The notes under the pieces: generated by a model
Database searches by the model: none
What the model was told of the DNA's origin: nothing
What the model saw: only the letters and a program-made list of their open reading frames with translations
In this document: positions 1 through 12,164 of the stretch, piece by piece
Layout of the letters: each line of letters begins with the position of its first letter
Numbering within the stretch: position 1 is the stretch's first letter
Made by a program: the position numbers and the translations under genes
NCBI RefSeq assembly: GCF_003672135.1
Contig: NC_039515.1
Coordinates: 682,001 to 746,000 of the forward strand
DNA length: 64,000 nt
Source: Ooceraea biroi
Lineage: Eukaryota; Arthropoda; Insecta; Hymenoptera; Formicidae
Reading direction: 5' to 3'

Positions 1-840
1 GAAAGGGTCGTATCGACTATTAGGTGGCGCAAGAGGAAGGGTCCTTTGGGATCCAAGGATGCAAGGTCCGGGATTCGAAAATTCCGAGAATCTAAGAAGA
101 CGAGCCTAGAATTGTAGAGTCCGGAAATCCGAGGATTCAGACTTTTAGCAATCTGATGATCTATAACTCTTGAGATACGAAGATTGAGGAATCCTTCAGA
201 AATGAAATGATTCTACGTTTTGCAGATGTGAATATCTAGAATCAACGTATTAAGAACATTAAGAGGCTTAAGAATCTATACATCATGATATTCGTGTAAT
301 CGAACTTCTAGCATCCAAGGATCTATAGATCTTAGGGTTCAAGAATTTAAAGATTCGGGAATCCAAATCCACGATAATTAAGAGCAAGTTCCGAATTGCA
401 AAGCTTTAAGAATTGAAAAGTTCAGAGATTTTAAAATCTTAAAGTTTCAAGATACAAGAAACGAATACCTTTTCTAGGTTCAGAAATTCAAAAACCTAAT
501 AACTTTCAAAACTTGAAGAAATTAAAACTTAAAAAATTTTAACATCCAAAGAATGAAAAAATTCTACAAATATAAAAACTCTAATATTCAAGAAATAATC
601 TTACAATCCAGAAATTTAAAATTATAGCTATCCTAAAACCTCGATGCTTACTATTGAACAAATGAGAAATGAAACCTCTAAAAAAAATTTAGAAATTGTA
701 GATTACGAAAGTTCTACAATCACAACGCGAATTTTACATCTTACAATATATGAAAATGCAACAAACTATTTGAGAGGTTGAACAACCTGGAATTCGAGGA
801 TCGAAAGTCCAAGCGACTGAAAAGATCCTAGAAGCATTCA
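1..840. repeat. Degenerate short-period repeat tract
   Basis: AT-rich tract in which variants of GAATCC, GGATTC, AAGAATT and TTCAAGA recur roughly every 10-15 bases for over 800 bases. It resembles an old, strongly diverged minisatellite. No open frame of note is visible on either strand. Confidence 0.45.
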
Positions 841-1020
841 AAAATCTACAAATCGAAAGATTCTCAGACTCTGATCTGAGGGTGTGATGATCAAGTGAGA
901 AACGAGAAACGAAGTAAGATAATTTTGTGGCACGGGAATCTCTCCGTAACAGTAATAGAAGTAAATGTAATTTCTTTCTAACGTAGTGAAGTAACGTTTA
1001 ACGTAAGCGTTTCGTTCGTC

Positions 1021-3342
1021 CAATTAGAATTAAAAATACGCGAGAGAACTAAAGTTTTGAGTATAGAGAAAGATATGAAGAGGAAGATACGGAGAAAGCG
1101 AGCTGTAGCAGGATCTACATAAATTCATACATGCAAATCTATAGTAGCCGGTATACTCTGCCAAACAAATGGTTCTTTTTAATATGCAATTGCAGATTTA
1201 TTAATTTTAAAATAAATACAGAGAAAAAGTGATGTTTTTCTCTCATTGAAGCATTATTTATGAAATATCCTGTGTATACGATTTTTTATTAATGTTTCCG
1301 AAGCGCATATTAAAAAACGAATATTATTCTCAGTTAATCTTACGTGCGTTTTAGATTATTTAAATGTAAAACAATTGTAAATCTATTTCTTTATAGAGCG
1401 AACGTTTGATTATAATTATAAAATGAAGTACACACGTATACGTACAAAAGTATTTGTATATCGTCATTTTGCTTCTATACCTCGATTAGTAATTAGAATT
1501 ACAAATCTATAAAATATAAGCCGATATATGAAACACCATGCAACAAAAAGATATTTTATTTCGTTATTTTTGTTTGAATCTTTCTCATTCTATTAATCAA
1601 TGTGTAAATATATGAAAATTTAGCATCTGACACAATTATATCAAATATTAAATAATGCTGTTATATAGCATTATTTATATAATTTATATGCTGTGTTATA
1701 TAGCATTACTTATAAAATTTCACTTGTCTAGAAACAAGTAAAAATTACGTTCAGTATACATTATTATTCCAATATTGCACATCAACGAGTATATTCTTCA
1801 AACAAATCTATACATATAATAACTTTTAACTAATATTATTTAGGTATTTACTTTTAAATACCAGTTTACTTACAAGCTGTTATTCTTTAACAGTTAAAAA
1901 CGAAACCAAGAAAGAATTGTGAACTTAATGTTTTTAGCTGAATGTTTAACAAAAAATTTTTTCTTTTAAAGAAGGTGATGATATACAAATACTTTTTTTA
2001 TATCTAGGTTTCGTTTATTGTCAGTATGTGATGTTCCTTAGTATGCTCGACATTCGGCTTTCTTCCCAGGTGTTTTGCCTGGGTTGCCTGGCATATCATT
2101 ACGAATCTGCTCGTACTGTTAGCGAGGAGAGAGTTACACAAGTTATTGGGAAATCATAGACTAGAGAATACACGAGAAAATATATACAAGATAATATAGC
2201 ACTTGTATTAGGCCGTATACTGCAATTTCATTGATGACTCTGCCAGTTAATTCACCGGCGAATTCTCGCAAGCGGATAGGAAACAATCGTTTAACCCTTT
2301 AATCGCAAATTCATTTAATCGCGTTTTAATTATGCATAATACATCGATTGCTTTCCAAGTGCATCAATATAAAATAATAAAATAGTCTTATAACGGCAAT
2401 CTTAAAACACACAAATTGTGGCTGTAGGTATTAAAAAAATCTCTGCAATAAATGCAAAATTTCTGCAATAAATGCAGAAAAGAAAAGTGACGAAGTTAAA
2501 AAGTCTTGAAAATTATTTTATGTAATATTATATATAGGCGAGAATGTAAAATTAAATATTATTTGAACATGAATGAAATGTTGACAACTTGCACTTTAAT
2601 TCATCATATAGTTGTGTAACGAATTATCTAAATTTTTAATTCAACTTTAAATCAAACAGTCATTTTAGCTTCGATTGAAATATAATTATTACGAGTAATA
2701 TAACAATGAATTGATATTTGCATATAATTTGCATTGTATAGTATAAAAATATATCAATGATATTGGTTAAAGGGTTAATATCGAAGGATAAGAATCTAAT
2801 TATATTTCTAGTGCTTTTGCAAGCGGAAGATATTCGAATGCATAAACTGCAATTACATTTTTAGATGTATTCTATCAAGAAAAACAATATTAGCGCTTTT
2901 CATCGTTTTTGAAAAGTTTCGAGAAAAAGATCTATAAATAGGCCTTAAATCACAGGAGAATTTCTCAATAAAAAATAATAAATAATTAATATTAATAAAT
3001 AATTAATTGACGATTTATACTTAGACGCGATTTCTTTCTAATGCGCGATTTACCTTCCTTTTTCAAGCCATTGTAAAAAAATTTCAATACACAATATCTG
3101 GAGACAATAAATATATATTGAATGTTATGAGCATTATCTCTCGTGTTTGTTTTTTTTAGAATTTATAGTGAAAATTGATTTTTTCATGTGTTAGGTATTT
3201 ATTTGAAATAAACTGATTCTATTTCAATTTTATTGACATACTAGCAACACAGGCGCGCGCTACGCGCGCTATTTTATTTTTTATTTTTCAATTTTCGAGT
3301 AATAATATTCATTTATTATTTATTATATAATAAATAACACAA
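1021..3342. other. AT-rich non-coding sequence
   Basis: No coding frame, TIR pair or RNA gene could be supported here. A slightly GC-richer island near 2040-2290 (with a short CCAGG...CCTGG palindrome) and a GCGCGC palindrome near 3253 are the only local departures from AT-rich sequence. Confidence 0.5.
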
Positions 3343-3627
3343 ATCCTATTCTAAAAAAGGCGTTAAAGGTGTTATTTAATTATTTCATCGTGTTTCATCA
3401 ATACAAATTTGACAGAATTGACAGCTGCCGTTTTCACGTTCCTAAGAAATAATAAATAAAATTGTCAATATAACCGCACTGACAGCCACTATACATTCGC
3501 AACACGGAGTTCAAGTCACACGAAGTTCGAGCCAAGCGAGAGAACCAATCTGCGTCGCGGAAAAGAGGCCTCAATATTCGATAAAAAAGAACTTCACGAA
3601 GTTAACACGCCTTTTTTAGAATAGGAT
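3343..3627. repeat. 285-bp terminal inverted repeat unit upstream of candidate gene
   Basis: The sequence ATCCTATTCTAAAAAAGGCG at 3343 reappears inverted, ending at 3627, enclosing about 245 bp. It could be a MITE lying in the promoter or 5' leader of the exon that starts at 3672. The enclosed DNA is GC-richer than its surroundings. Confidence 0.5.
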
Positions 3628-3671
3628 AAAAAGGGATAAATTACCTCGGGAGAAACGCAAAACCCAGCAAA

Positions 3672-3950
3672 ATGCAAAAAGATCTGCAACACATCAGCAG
3701 CAACACGAATTCGTCGTCCACGTACTATGTCTTTGAAATCGACGATAAAGCTTTGCGTCCGCCCTCCCGAATCTCTCTCGAGAAATGGCAAGAGATGTTC
3801 GAAGAGGAACGTGACAGTCATATCATCGGCTCGATTCGCGAAGAGATCGTTCAATCGGCCATAGAAGCGATTTACGAAGGTTACTTACGAAAAGCAGTCT
3901 ACTGCTTCGTTGTAAATCGCGTGCACGATGATTGGATGCGCGGGTTTCAG
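3672..3950 (+). CDS. Candidate host gene, first coding exon (93 codons)
   Basis: An open frame from ATG 3672 runs 93 codons to a consensus splice donor (CAG at 3948-3950 followed by GTAATC). The exon is clearly GC-richer than the flanks. The product is acidic and predicted helical in its second half (motifs WQEMFEEERDSHIIGSIREE and AIYEGYLRKAVYCFVVNRV). This pattern loosely recalls the N-terminal domain of the C2orf81/DUF4639 family, a weak resemblance recalled from memory and not a firm assignment. No following exon could be recognised, because the DNA downstream is filled with transposons from 4121 on. Either a long intron follows or the gene is truncated. The function is unknown. Confidence 0.45.
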
Positions 3951-4431
3951 GTAATCATAATACAAGAGGAATATTAGGTTGTTGCATTATTTCTGTCATA
4001 TTCCGTCCACTTATCTTCAACGCGCAATACATATATTATTCTTAGATTTGTTTTTGAATCGCTGCTATATAGATAGTATGCAACCAACTTAATAGTAGTG
4101 CAGTTCAAAAACAAATCTAATGGCGAATTCGGTTGGTGTGCACTCGCTCCGTGCCAGTGGCAACTTTTTGTTACTAGGTGCACGTGCTCGGAATGCATAG
4201 AGTTTTGAGTGCGATTATTTGCACTGACCTATGAGCTAGGAGCAATTACTTGATTGACCCAACATAGAAGTAGCACTAAATTAGGCTAGTGCAATCTAAT
4301 TGAATAAATTTTTATTAGCACACATACTACTTTTCAGTGCACTACCAACCGAACATTAAATATCGAAAGAGGGCACACTCAGTGCGCACTATAGACATAG
4401 AGATATGGACTGCGCTAGAGATCCTATAACA

Positions 4432-4579
4432 GGGCATCTATCACGTAACTTTTCCCCTAGGATGGAAAATGAAAAATGAAAATTTCTTCATCTCAGCAGC
4501 AAATCATAACGTAAAAGTTCACGCGAAATTTTCATTTTTCATTTTCCATTCTAGGGGAAAAGTTACGTGATAGATGCCC
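4432..4579. mobile_element. 148-bp hairpin MITE
   Basis: Almost the whole unit is a hairpin. The arms start GGGCATCTATCACGTAACTT and are about 45 bp long, separated by a short loop. It is nested inside the fold-back at 4121-5253. The GGG start and hairpin form resemble the 18400-18546 element. Confidence 0.7.
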
Positions 4580-4693
4580 AGAGATCGGACACCGGGTGAA
4601 CGATTCCTGATTGGCTCGCGCGCGTGGAGTATAACCGGAAATGTGAGAGAGAAAAATATATATATATCTAACAAAGACATATTAGCCGACTTA

Positions 4694-4791
4694 GGGTGCG
4701 TTCCGTTTCACGCATATGCGCGCATTTATCTATAATGAATGTTACGTATAATATATATAATGCGTGCATATGCGTGAAACGGAACGCACCT
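4694..4791. mobile_element. 98-bp MITE with PIF/Harbinger-like ends
   Basis: Inverted arms of about 31 bp begin GGTGCGTTCCGTTTCACGCA at 4695 and return at 4790. TTA trinucleotides flank both sides (4691-4693 and 4792-4794), consistent with the 3-bp TTA/TAA target preference of PIF/Harbinger elements. Confidence 0.65.
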
Positions 4792-5258
4792 TTAATCATA
4801 CCTGTCTTTCAAAACGAGTCAAAACAACGTTTAAGCGCAGAATAAGATATGTATTTCACTTCACATTATCATTACTTTAATGTAACTTATTAGTTAATGT
4901 AAGCTCAAAAGTAAGTCCACTACTTTTTTTGTTTTAAATCAAATAGATACAAAAGGCTCAACAAAACCATTATATCCGATTTTACCCTGTGGCGGCACGT
5001 TGCCCGATCTCTGTTATAGGATCTCTAGACTGCGCCATCCATAGCTGTATCGTATGGTCAGGAAAAATGAGAAGGAGAGGACGTGCAGACGGCCAATCTT
5101 TCTCTCTTTCTAAGCGTTGAATAGAAAGAGAGAGAGATTGGCCGTCTTCATGTCCTCTCCTTCTTTTTTCACGACCACTTTTACATATGGATGGCGCAGT
5201 CCATATCTCTATGTCTATGGTGCGCACTAGTGCATCCAATCGAATTCGCCATAAGAAA

Positions 5259-6025
5259 AAGGACCCCGCACCATTCTTATGGGAAAATGTCTTTCGTTGC
5301 ATTCGGCTAATTTTTGGATATGTTGTAGATCTCGTCATTTTGAACAAATGTCTCAATGGACAAAACTTAATCCTATATATGAGCCATTTCCGCGCTACAA
5401 GCTCTAGAAAGTCCAGATTTAACATGTAAAGGTATAGACTTTTCGACTCGATATATGTGACTCTTGGTCGAATGTGCGTGTGTGCATGGGCGTGTGTTGT
5501 GTGTGTGCGTGAGTTTGTGTATATGTGTGAGCGTGTGTGCGCGCGCGCATGTGTGTATAGCAGAGATAAGGACCCCATGGTTCGTCACTCTCGTAGCATT
5601 TTTTGATTCCTAACCTTCTCTGCTGTGTGTGTGTATGTTAATAAATAACATTATTATTCATCAATGAGTATTGGATCGTTTGAATTGTGCTGCAGTGGTC
5701 TCTGACCAGCATCTAATACGGAATGAAAAATGATGCCAGGCATTAGCCTCTGTAGCACTTTGTAGCACATGGTAGGGACACACGCGCATGCACACACGCA
5801 CACACGCACGCACATTCAACCGAGAGTCACATATGTCGAGTCGAAAAGCCTATACCTTTACATGTAAATCTGGACTTTCAAGGGCTTGTAGTGCGGAAAC
5901 GGCTCATAGGATTAAGTTTTGCCCATTGAGACATTTGTTCAGAATGACAAGATCTACAACATATCCAAAAATTAGCCAAATCCACCGAAAGACATTTTTC
6001 CATAAGAATGGTGCGGGGTCCTTTA
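5259..6025. mobile_element. Fold-back element with diverged 230-260-bp arms
   Basis: The segment 5259-5480 (AAGGACCCCGCACCATTCTT onward) returns inverted at 5805-6025 with scattered differences and small indels. The roughly 320-bp centre contains GT-rich and CA-rich microsatellite runs (5470-5560, 5775-5815). Open frames inside are short reads through the arms in both orientations and are not considered genes. Confidence 0.65.
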
Positions 6026-6031
6026 TTGCGT

Positions 6032-6504
6032 TTATTAAAAAAATGATCAAAGCACACGCAATACGACAAAAGTTATGTAACAATCTAATAGAATAATCCG
6101 ATTTTAACGAACGACTCTTTCCTAGTGTGCATATTCAAAATACGACGATAAAAAAGCATTGCCGCCGAATGATCAACGAATCACGGACGAGGCATCATTG
6201 CCAATCGTCGGAGAGCTTAGAAAGTTACCTCGGAAAGTCCCGACAGTATACGGGAGGCTCGCGAAGTTAGCTGCAGGTCAGAAGGCGCTGAGCCGTTGCA
6301 AGGCGCCTTGCGCGAATGGGGTTCCGCGTGGAGGAATGAAGTGATTAAATACAACAATCCACTGAAATTTACAATAATTATGCGGTTTTCAATTTTTTAT
6401 TAAAAAAGTAGTTTATAACACAGTTTCTTCTTTCTGTTTCAAACGTTTCTTTCGTTAAAAAGTAATCGCAAAATAAATGCTCTTCTCTAAAAGAGCATAG
6501 TATA
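6032..6504. other. Unassigned spacer
   Basis: No recognisable gene or complete repeat. A 61-codon open frame near 6159 has no start context, homology or codon signal that would support it. Confidence 0.4.
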
Positions 6505-6938
6505 CAGGGTGTCTGGTAATCTCCGTGCAACCGGTTAATGGCATATAGTTCAGGCCTAACTGAGTCGAAAAGTCCTCTACCATTTTGCAATTTGCGCAAT
6601 AGTTAACGAGTTATTAATTGTTAAAAATCGCTGTATTAGTCCGGCCTACCGCCGAATGCAAGCGCGCGGCGAGATGCGACCGCCTAGCGATCGAAGTTGC
6701 TAGGTGCGAGAATTGTTTATTACAAATGGCATGCCTAGCCATTGCCACTGCGATCGCTAGGCGTCGCATCTCGCCGCGCGCTTGCATTCGGCGGTAGGCC
6801 GGACTAATACAGCGATTTTTAACAATTAATAACTCGTTAACTATTGCGCAAATTGCAAAATGGTAGAGGACTTTTCGACTCAGTTAGGCCTGAACTATAT
6901 GCCATTAATCGGTTGCACGGAGATTACCAGACACCCTG
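6505..6938. mobile_element. Fold-back element, CAGGGTGTCT ends, TA target
   Basis: The left end CAGGGTGTCTGG at 6505 and its inverse at 6938 are flanked by TA. The arms are about 190 bp and almost identical, so the unit is one large hairpin without coding capacity. The same end sequence (CAGGGTGTCT) delimits the elements at 8437-12154 and 12165-12596. It is therefore probably a non-autonomous relative mobilised by the same Tc1/mariner-superfamily transposase. Confidence 0.75.
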
Positions 6939-7161
6939 TATATAACTAGTATGGGCACTCTGTCATTTGTTTCGCTTTGTGTCGATCCCTTCTGCACATC
7001 GACACTTTTTGGGAGTGACCAATGAGACAATTGTTGTATGTGTAGTAGTGTAAAATCAGTGAGAGTGTGACGAATCAAGCGTTGGGATTTTAGTTCAAAA
7101 CTATGGCGGAATACCACGTGATCGAGAACGAAAAGATCAAAGGTCCGACAGAGAGTGACCA

Positions 7162-7850
7162 CCCAGCAAACACAGTCATATAACAATGATATTGCCATAA
7201 TATAACAGAATGTAACACGCAATATAACATGTTCGTTACATATAACGTATATGTTAGTTGTAATTTCCCACTCAAACGAAATTGCAGTAATATAACAATA
7301 ATATAACGTGTTACTAAAATGTTATTTAAATGTTATATAAATAGAATATATATTATTTATTCTTTCTTTCTCTCTCTAGTTTCTACAACTACAGGTGTAT
7401 GTTTAATTTATTTTCCTAAACGTTATGTACACGTTCGTACTTTCCTCTTATTTATTATTCGTTCAAAAATGTACCACTTCATCGTAGAAATGGACTTATG
7501 ATACAAGTTGTGCCCTGCCGTGATCACCGTTCCTATATATATTTTGTATTATATTTTGCATGCGAGAAACGAAACTATCTACCGGACAACTCGACATCTG
7601 AATGTTAAAAATGATATATAACATAGACATAATATGCAAATATTACAGTTATATAATATCGCATATTTCAGTTATATTACTGTTATATTATTATAACCAA
7701 TGTATAACAGAGCAATATAACAGTTTTATAATGCAGTTATATTGTAGTTACAAAGTAAATTATGCAACCTCAACATTAATGACATATAACAGTTGTTATA
7801 TTACGTGTTACTTCTGTGTTATATAATAGTTATATTTTGTGTTTGCTGGG
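7162..7850. mobile_element. CCCAG-ended element rich in ATATAAC motifs
   Basis: The 13-bp ends CCCAGCAAACACA (7162) and its inverse (7850) bound a unit whose interior is built from many ATATAAC/GTTATAT motifs in both orientations. No gene is present. It shares the CCCAG start and internally reiterated palindromic design with the units at 15343-16402, 20869-21856 and 54507-55586. The superfamily is not identified. Confidence 0.6.
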
Positions 7851-7944
7851 CATACTGGTTATACTTTAAACCATATATACTACTAGACCGCGCACATCAT
7901 ATCCCCTACCATCTTGTCCTATTGTTCTGGCTGTTGTCGAGTTA

Positions 7945-8116
7945 GGCTGAAGTCACATGGTACGGAATAGAGCGTGCGGAATAGAGAGTGCGTCATAGAA
8001 CAGCCAATCAGCGCTATTCCACACGCTTCTGTACTTTTGCAGAATAGCGCTGATTGGCTGTTCTATGACGCACTCTCTATTCCGCACGCTCTATTCCGTA
8101 TCATGTGACTTCAGCC
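7945..8116. mobile_element. 172-bp hairpin MITE, TTA duplication
   Basis: The arms begin GGCTGAAGTCACATG (7945) and return at 8116. TTA occurs immediately outside on both sides (7942-7944 and 8117-8119). The CACATG part of the end matches the large PIF/Harbinger-like element at 13677, suggesting a shared transposase type. Confidence 0.75.
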
Positions 8117-8388
8117 TTACGGGAAAGAGAGACATTGCTCGACCATGCGTGTGACAAGGAAACTAATACCATTAATGGTATTAGTTTCTTTGTTATATCT
8201 TCATATCTTACATGCTATCCTTGTCTCTTAACTCGGCAATACCTTCCACCATGAATGCGCGGTCCAGTAGCATATGGTCTAAGCATGGATGTAAGAATTA
8301 CTGGATGGAGTGTAAAGTACTGTTGTAAACGAGGGGAATGAATCCTGAAGAGTGAGGGGAAATCGCTATTGTGACCATCTTGGTTGTT

Positions 8389-8389
<1 letters not shown>

Positions 8390-8434
<45 letters not shown>
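8390..8434. repeat. (AC)n microsatellite
   Basis: A run of about 20 AC dinucleotides directly abutting the palindromic transposon at 8437. Confidence 0.9.
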
Positions 8435-8438
<4 letters not shown>

Positions 8439-9033
8439 GGGTGTCTGAGACCACCCGTACATGCCGAATATTTTGATAACTGAGCGTGACAGATAAAAAT
8501 GTTTTAATCAAAAGTTGTAGGGCTTTAACAATTACATGAAATGGTGATACATATTTGACCTTGACAGCAGTTATGCAGGAAGTCTCAAGGTCAACTTTAA
8601 AATCTTAAATGGAAACTCCCATTTTTTATTATATCATCTTCTTCTACCAATTAATTGGAACAACTTTTGTCTGAAACATGTTTTCTGAAAATGCCTCCAT
8701 TGACCTTGACATGTATTTGAAATAAAAACTACATTTTGAAATAAAAAAGTCTCGCTCTTAACATAATCCAGAACTAACGACGAGGACGTAGCGAGTTTCT
8801 AGTTCCATGTTTTTTCTTAATTTAAAAAATTGTAATGTTTTTAAAATGTTTTCAGTGGTACGGCCAAAAAAACGGAAAAATAATTAATAAACATAGTGAT
8901 ACCAAATACTATGTTACACAAACCAATTATGAATACGTAAAAGCATTTTAAAAAAACTGAAATAGCTGTCCCAAATACGGGACATTATGCACCAACGGGT
9001 TAATAACGTTTCTGAGTGAGTGAGTATGTTTGT

Positions 9034-10090
9034 TCAAGCAAAGTGTTCAAAGTGAGCACCGTTTTCTGCAATGCACATATCTACTCTGCGTTGGAAGGAA
9101 TTAGTTGCTCGAAGAATCTCATCAGCACCTAAAGATCGAATTGCTTCACTTATCCTAAGGATCATATTGTCCCTTATAGTCGGACGTTCATGGTACACCA
9201 AATCTTTTATCCTTCCCCAAAAATAATAATCTAAAACGGTGAGGTCCGGTGATCGGGGCGGATAATTGATGGGACCATATTTGCCTATCCATTTGTTGGG
9301 AAACATAGCGTTTAGTATTGTACGAACAACTCTCGATGTATGCGACGGGCATCCATCTTGTTGAAACCACATGTCCAAACGCAATTGCAGAGGAAGATTT
9401 TCTAGTAAGATAGGAAGATCTGTCTCTATCAAAGCTGAATATCTATCAGCGTTTAGATTTTCTTCAAAGAAAATAGGACCTACGATCTGACTTCCAATAA
9501 TGCCACACCAAACATTAACTTTCCACACATGTTGATGATCTATTTCTCTCAACCAGTGGGATTAACTTGTGACCAATAACGACAGTTCCAAGTATTATTA
9601 GATCCGTCACTTTTAAATGTACATTCGTCAGAAAATAAAATTTTAAGGTGAAAATCAGGTGGTTGCTGTCTTATCCAATTGCAAAATGCAAGTCTCTGTT
9701 GAAAATCATCATACTTCAACGCTTGGTGAACAGACATTCTGTAAGGGTGAAACTTGTTTGCTCTCATAATGCGCCAAATAATGTCACGACTAACGCCAGA
9801 ATCTCTTTCTCGACGTCTCAAGGAATCATGAGGGTTCAACTCTACCAATGCAAGAATTTCCGCTGTTTTTTCATCCCTAATTGGACGGTGGATCTGTCTA
9901 CTTTTGTTATGTTCAGGCTGAATGACACCTTTAGTTCTGATTCTCTTAGCCAAACGTGAAAAAACGTTCCGCGAGTGAGGAGTCCGATCAGGATAACGCT
10001 CTCGCCATAATCTTTCAGCTCCACTGAACGTACCTCGACACTCACCCAAAATTAACAGCATATCATATGCTTCTTCATTCGAATAGGACA
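9034..10090 (-). pseudogene. IS630/Tc1/mariner transposase, left copy, frameshifted
   Basis: The product would cut and paste the element at TA sites. The N-terminal half (ATG near 10090) has a helix-turn-helix of the DUF4817 type (AYDMLLILGECRGTFSGAER...), followed by the first catalytic Asp in LFSDECTF. The second half has the second Asp in FQQDGCPSHTSR and the third in SPDLTVLDYYFWG. The spacing between the second and third acids is 41 residues, so it reads as DD41D. One base appears to be missing near 9549-9560, where the frame ends at a TGA and resumes in another frame. The right copy carries the identical lesion. Confidence 0.85.
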
Positions 10091-10500
10091 TGGTTAGATA
10101 GATCTTTACGAAATCTTTGCTAGAAACTTTTCGAATAATAATTACCGAACCGTTCATCAATTTCAAGAGTTTTTATATCATTTTATAGCACGCTTTGACG
10201 AAAGCAATCCTCCTATTTATGTGTTCGTAAACTCGGCGGAAAGCTATTTCGGAAAAGTACATACAATACTGTCGCTGCGTTGGGGTAAACAAGTCGTCGC
10301 CAGCGAGCCGTTTGTTTACAACTCAAGTAAGCACTTCCTGTCTTATCGCCGAGTATCGTCCTTTTAAGCACATAAATAGGAGGATTGCTTTCGTCAAAGC
10401 GTGCTATAAAATGATATAAAAACTCTTGAAATTGATGAACGGTTCGGTAATTATTATTCGAAAAGTTTCTAGCAAAGATTTCGTAAAGATCTATCTAACC

Positions 10501-11558
10501 ATGTCCTATTCGAATGAAGAAGCATATGATATGCTGTTAATTTTGGGTGAGTGTCGAGGTACGTTCAGTGGAGCTGAAAGATTATGGCGAGAGCGTTATC
10601 CTGATCGGACTCCTCACTCGCGGAACGTTTTTTCACGTTTGGCTAAGAGAATCAGAACTAAAGGTGTCATTCAGCCTGAACATAACAAAAGTAGACAGAT
10701 CCACCGTCCAATTAGGGATGAAAAAACAGCGGAAATTCTTGCATTGGTAGAGTTGAACCCTCATGATTCCTTGAGACGTCGAGAAAGAGATTCTGGCGTT
10801 AGTCGTGACATTATTTGGCGCATTATGAGAGCAAACAAGTTTCACCCTTACAGAATGTCTGTTCACCAAGCGTTGAAGTATGATGATTTTCAACAGAGAC
10901 TTGCATTTTGCAATTGGATAAGACAGCAACCACCTGATTTTCACCTTAAAATTTTATTTTCTGACGAATGTACATTTAAAAGTGACGGATCTAATAATAC
11001 TTGGAACTGTCGTTATTGGTCACAAGTTAATCCCACTGGTTGAGAGAAATAGATCATCAACATGTGTGGAAAGTTAATGTTTGGTGTGGCATTATTGGAA
11101 GTCAGATCGTAGGTCCTATTTTCTTTGAAGAAAATCTAAACGCTGATAGATATTCAGCTTTGATAGAGACAGATCTTCCTATCTTACTAGAAAATCTTCC
11201 TCTGCAATTGCGTTTGGACATGTGGTTTCAACAAGATGGATGCCCGTCGCATACATCGAGAGTTGTTCGTACAATACTAAACGCTATGTTTCCCAACAAA
11301 TGGATAGGCAAATATGGTCCCATCAATTATCCGCCCCGATCACCGGACCTCACCGTTTTAGATTATTATTTTTGGGGAAGGATAAAAGATTTGGTGTACC
11401 ATGAACGTCCGACTATAAGGGACAATATGATCCTTAGGATAAGTGAAGCAATTCGATCTTTAGGTGCTGATGAGATTCTTCGAGCAACTAATTCCTTCCA
11501 ACGCAGAGTAGATATGTGCATCGCAGAAAACGGTGCTCACTTTGAACACTTTGCTTGA
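10501..11558 (+). pseudogene. IS630/Tc1/mariner transposase, right copy, frameshifted
   Basis: This is an exact mirror of the left copy: DUF4817-type helix-turn-helix, then DDE motifs SDECTF, QQDG and LDYYFWG with 41 residues between the last two acids. The ATG at 10501 is preferred because the helix-turn-helix starts directly after it; an upstream ATG at 10426 is also in frame. The frame breaks near 11035-11041. Sharing the same break as the left copy means the inversion-duplication (or gene conversion between arms) came after the mutation. Confidence 0.85.
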
Positions 11559-12164
11559 ACAAACATACTCACTCACTCAGAAACGTTGTTAACCCGTTGG
11601 TGCATAATGTCCCGTATTTGGGACAGCTATTTCAGTTTTTTTAAATGCTTTTACGTATTCATAATTGGTTTGTGTAACATAGTATTTGGTATCACTATGT
11701 TTATTAATTATTTTTCCGTTTTTTTGGCCGTACCACTGAAAACATTTTAAAAACATTACAATTTTTTAAATTAAGAAAAAACATGGAACTAGAAACTCGC
11801 TACGTCCTCGTCGTTAGTTCTGGATTATGTTAAGAGCGAGACTTTTTTATTTCAAAATGTAGTTTTTATTTCAAATACATGTCAAGGTCAATGGAGGCAT
11901 TTTCAGAAAACATGTTTCAGACAAAAGTTGTTCCAATTAATTGGTAGAAGAAGATGATATAATAAAAAATGGGAGTTTCCATTTAAGATTTTAAAGTTGA
12001 CCTTGAGACTTCCTGCATAACTGCTGTCAAGGTCAAATATGTATCACCATTTCATGTAATTGTTAAAGCCCTACAACTTTTGATTAAAACATTTTTATCT
12101 GTCACGCTCAGTTATCAAAATATTCGGCATGTACGGGTGGTCTCAGACACCCTGTATATATATA

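Larger units (their letters stand above)
4121..5253. mobile_element. Nested fold-back element (outer unit)
   Basis: The outer ends are inverted copies beginning ATGGCGAATTCG (4121, and inverted at 5253). Inside is a second inverted pair, CATAGACATAGAGATATGGA near 4395 and its complement near 5196-5217. Inside that is a third pair (TAGAGATCCTATAACAG near 4415 and complement near 5008). The order suggests repeated insertion of fold-back elements into one another. No coding capacity is seen. Confidence 0.55.
8437..12154. mobile_element. Giant palindromic Tc1/mariner-superfamily element
   Basis: The unit is bounded by CAGGGTGTCTGAGACC (8437) and its inverse (12154), each flanked by TA. The arms run about 1.79 kb (8437-10227 and 10368-12154) around a 140-bp unique centre and are almost perfectly identical; one base difference was noticed near 9006/11587. 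Each arm carries one complete transposase frame facing outward. Both outer ends are the 3' end of the element, and no 5' terminus is visible at the centre. It is therefore a head-to-head inverted dimer that may itself have moved as one unit. Confidence 0.85.

Noticed and set aside
6159..6344. 61-codon ORF, basic
   Set aside because: No start context, homology or splice sites; length is within chance expectation.
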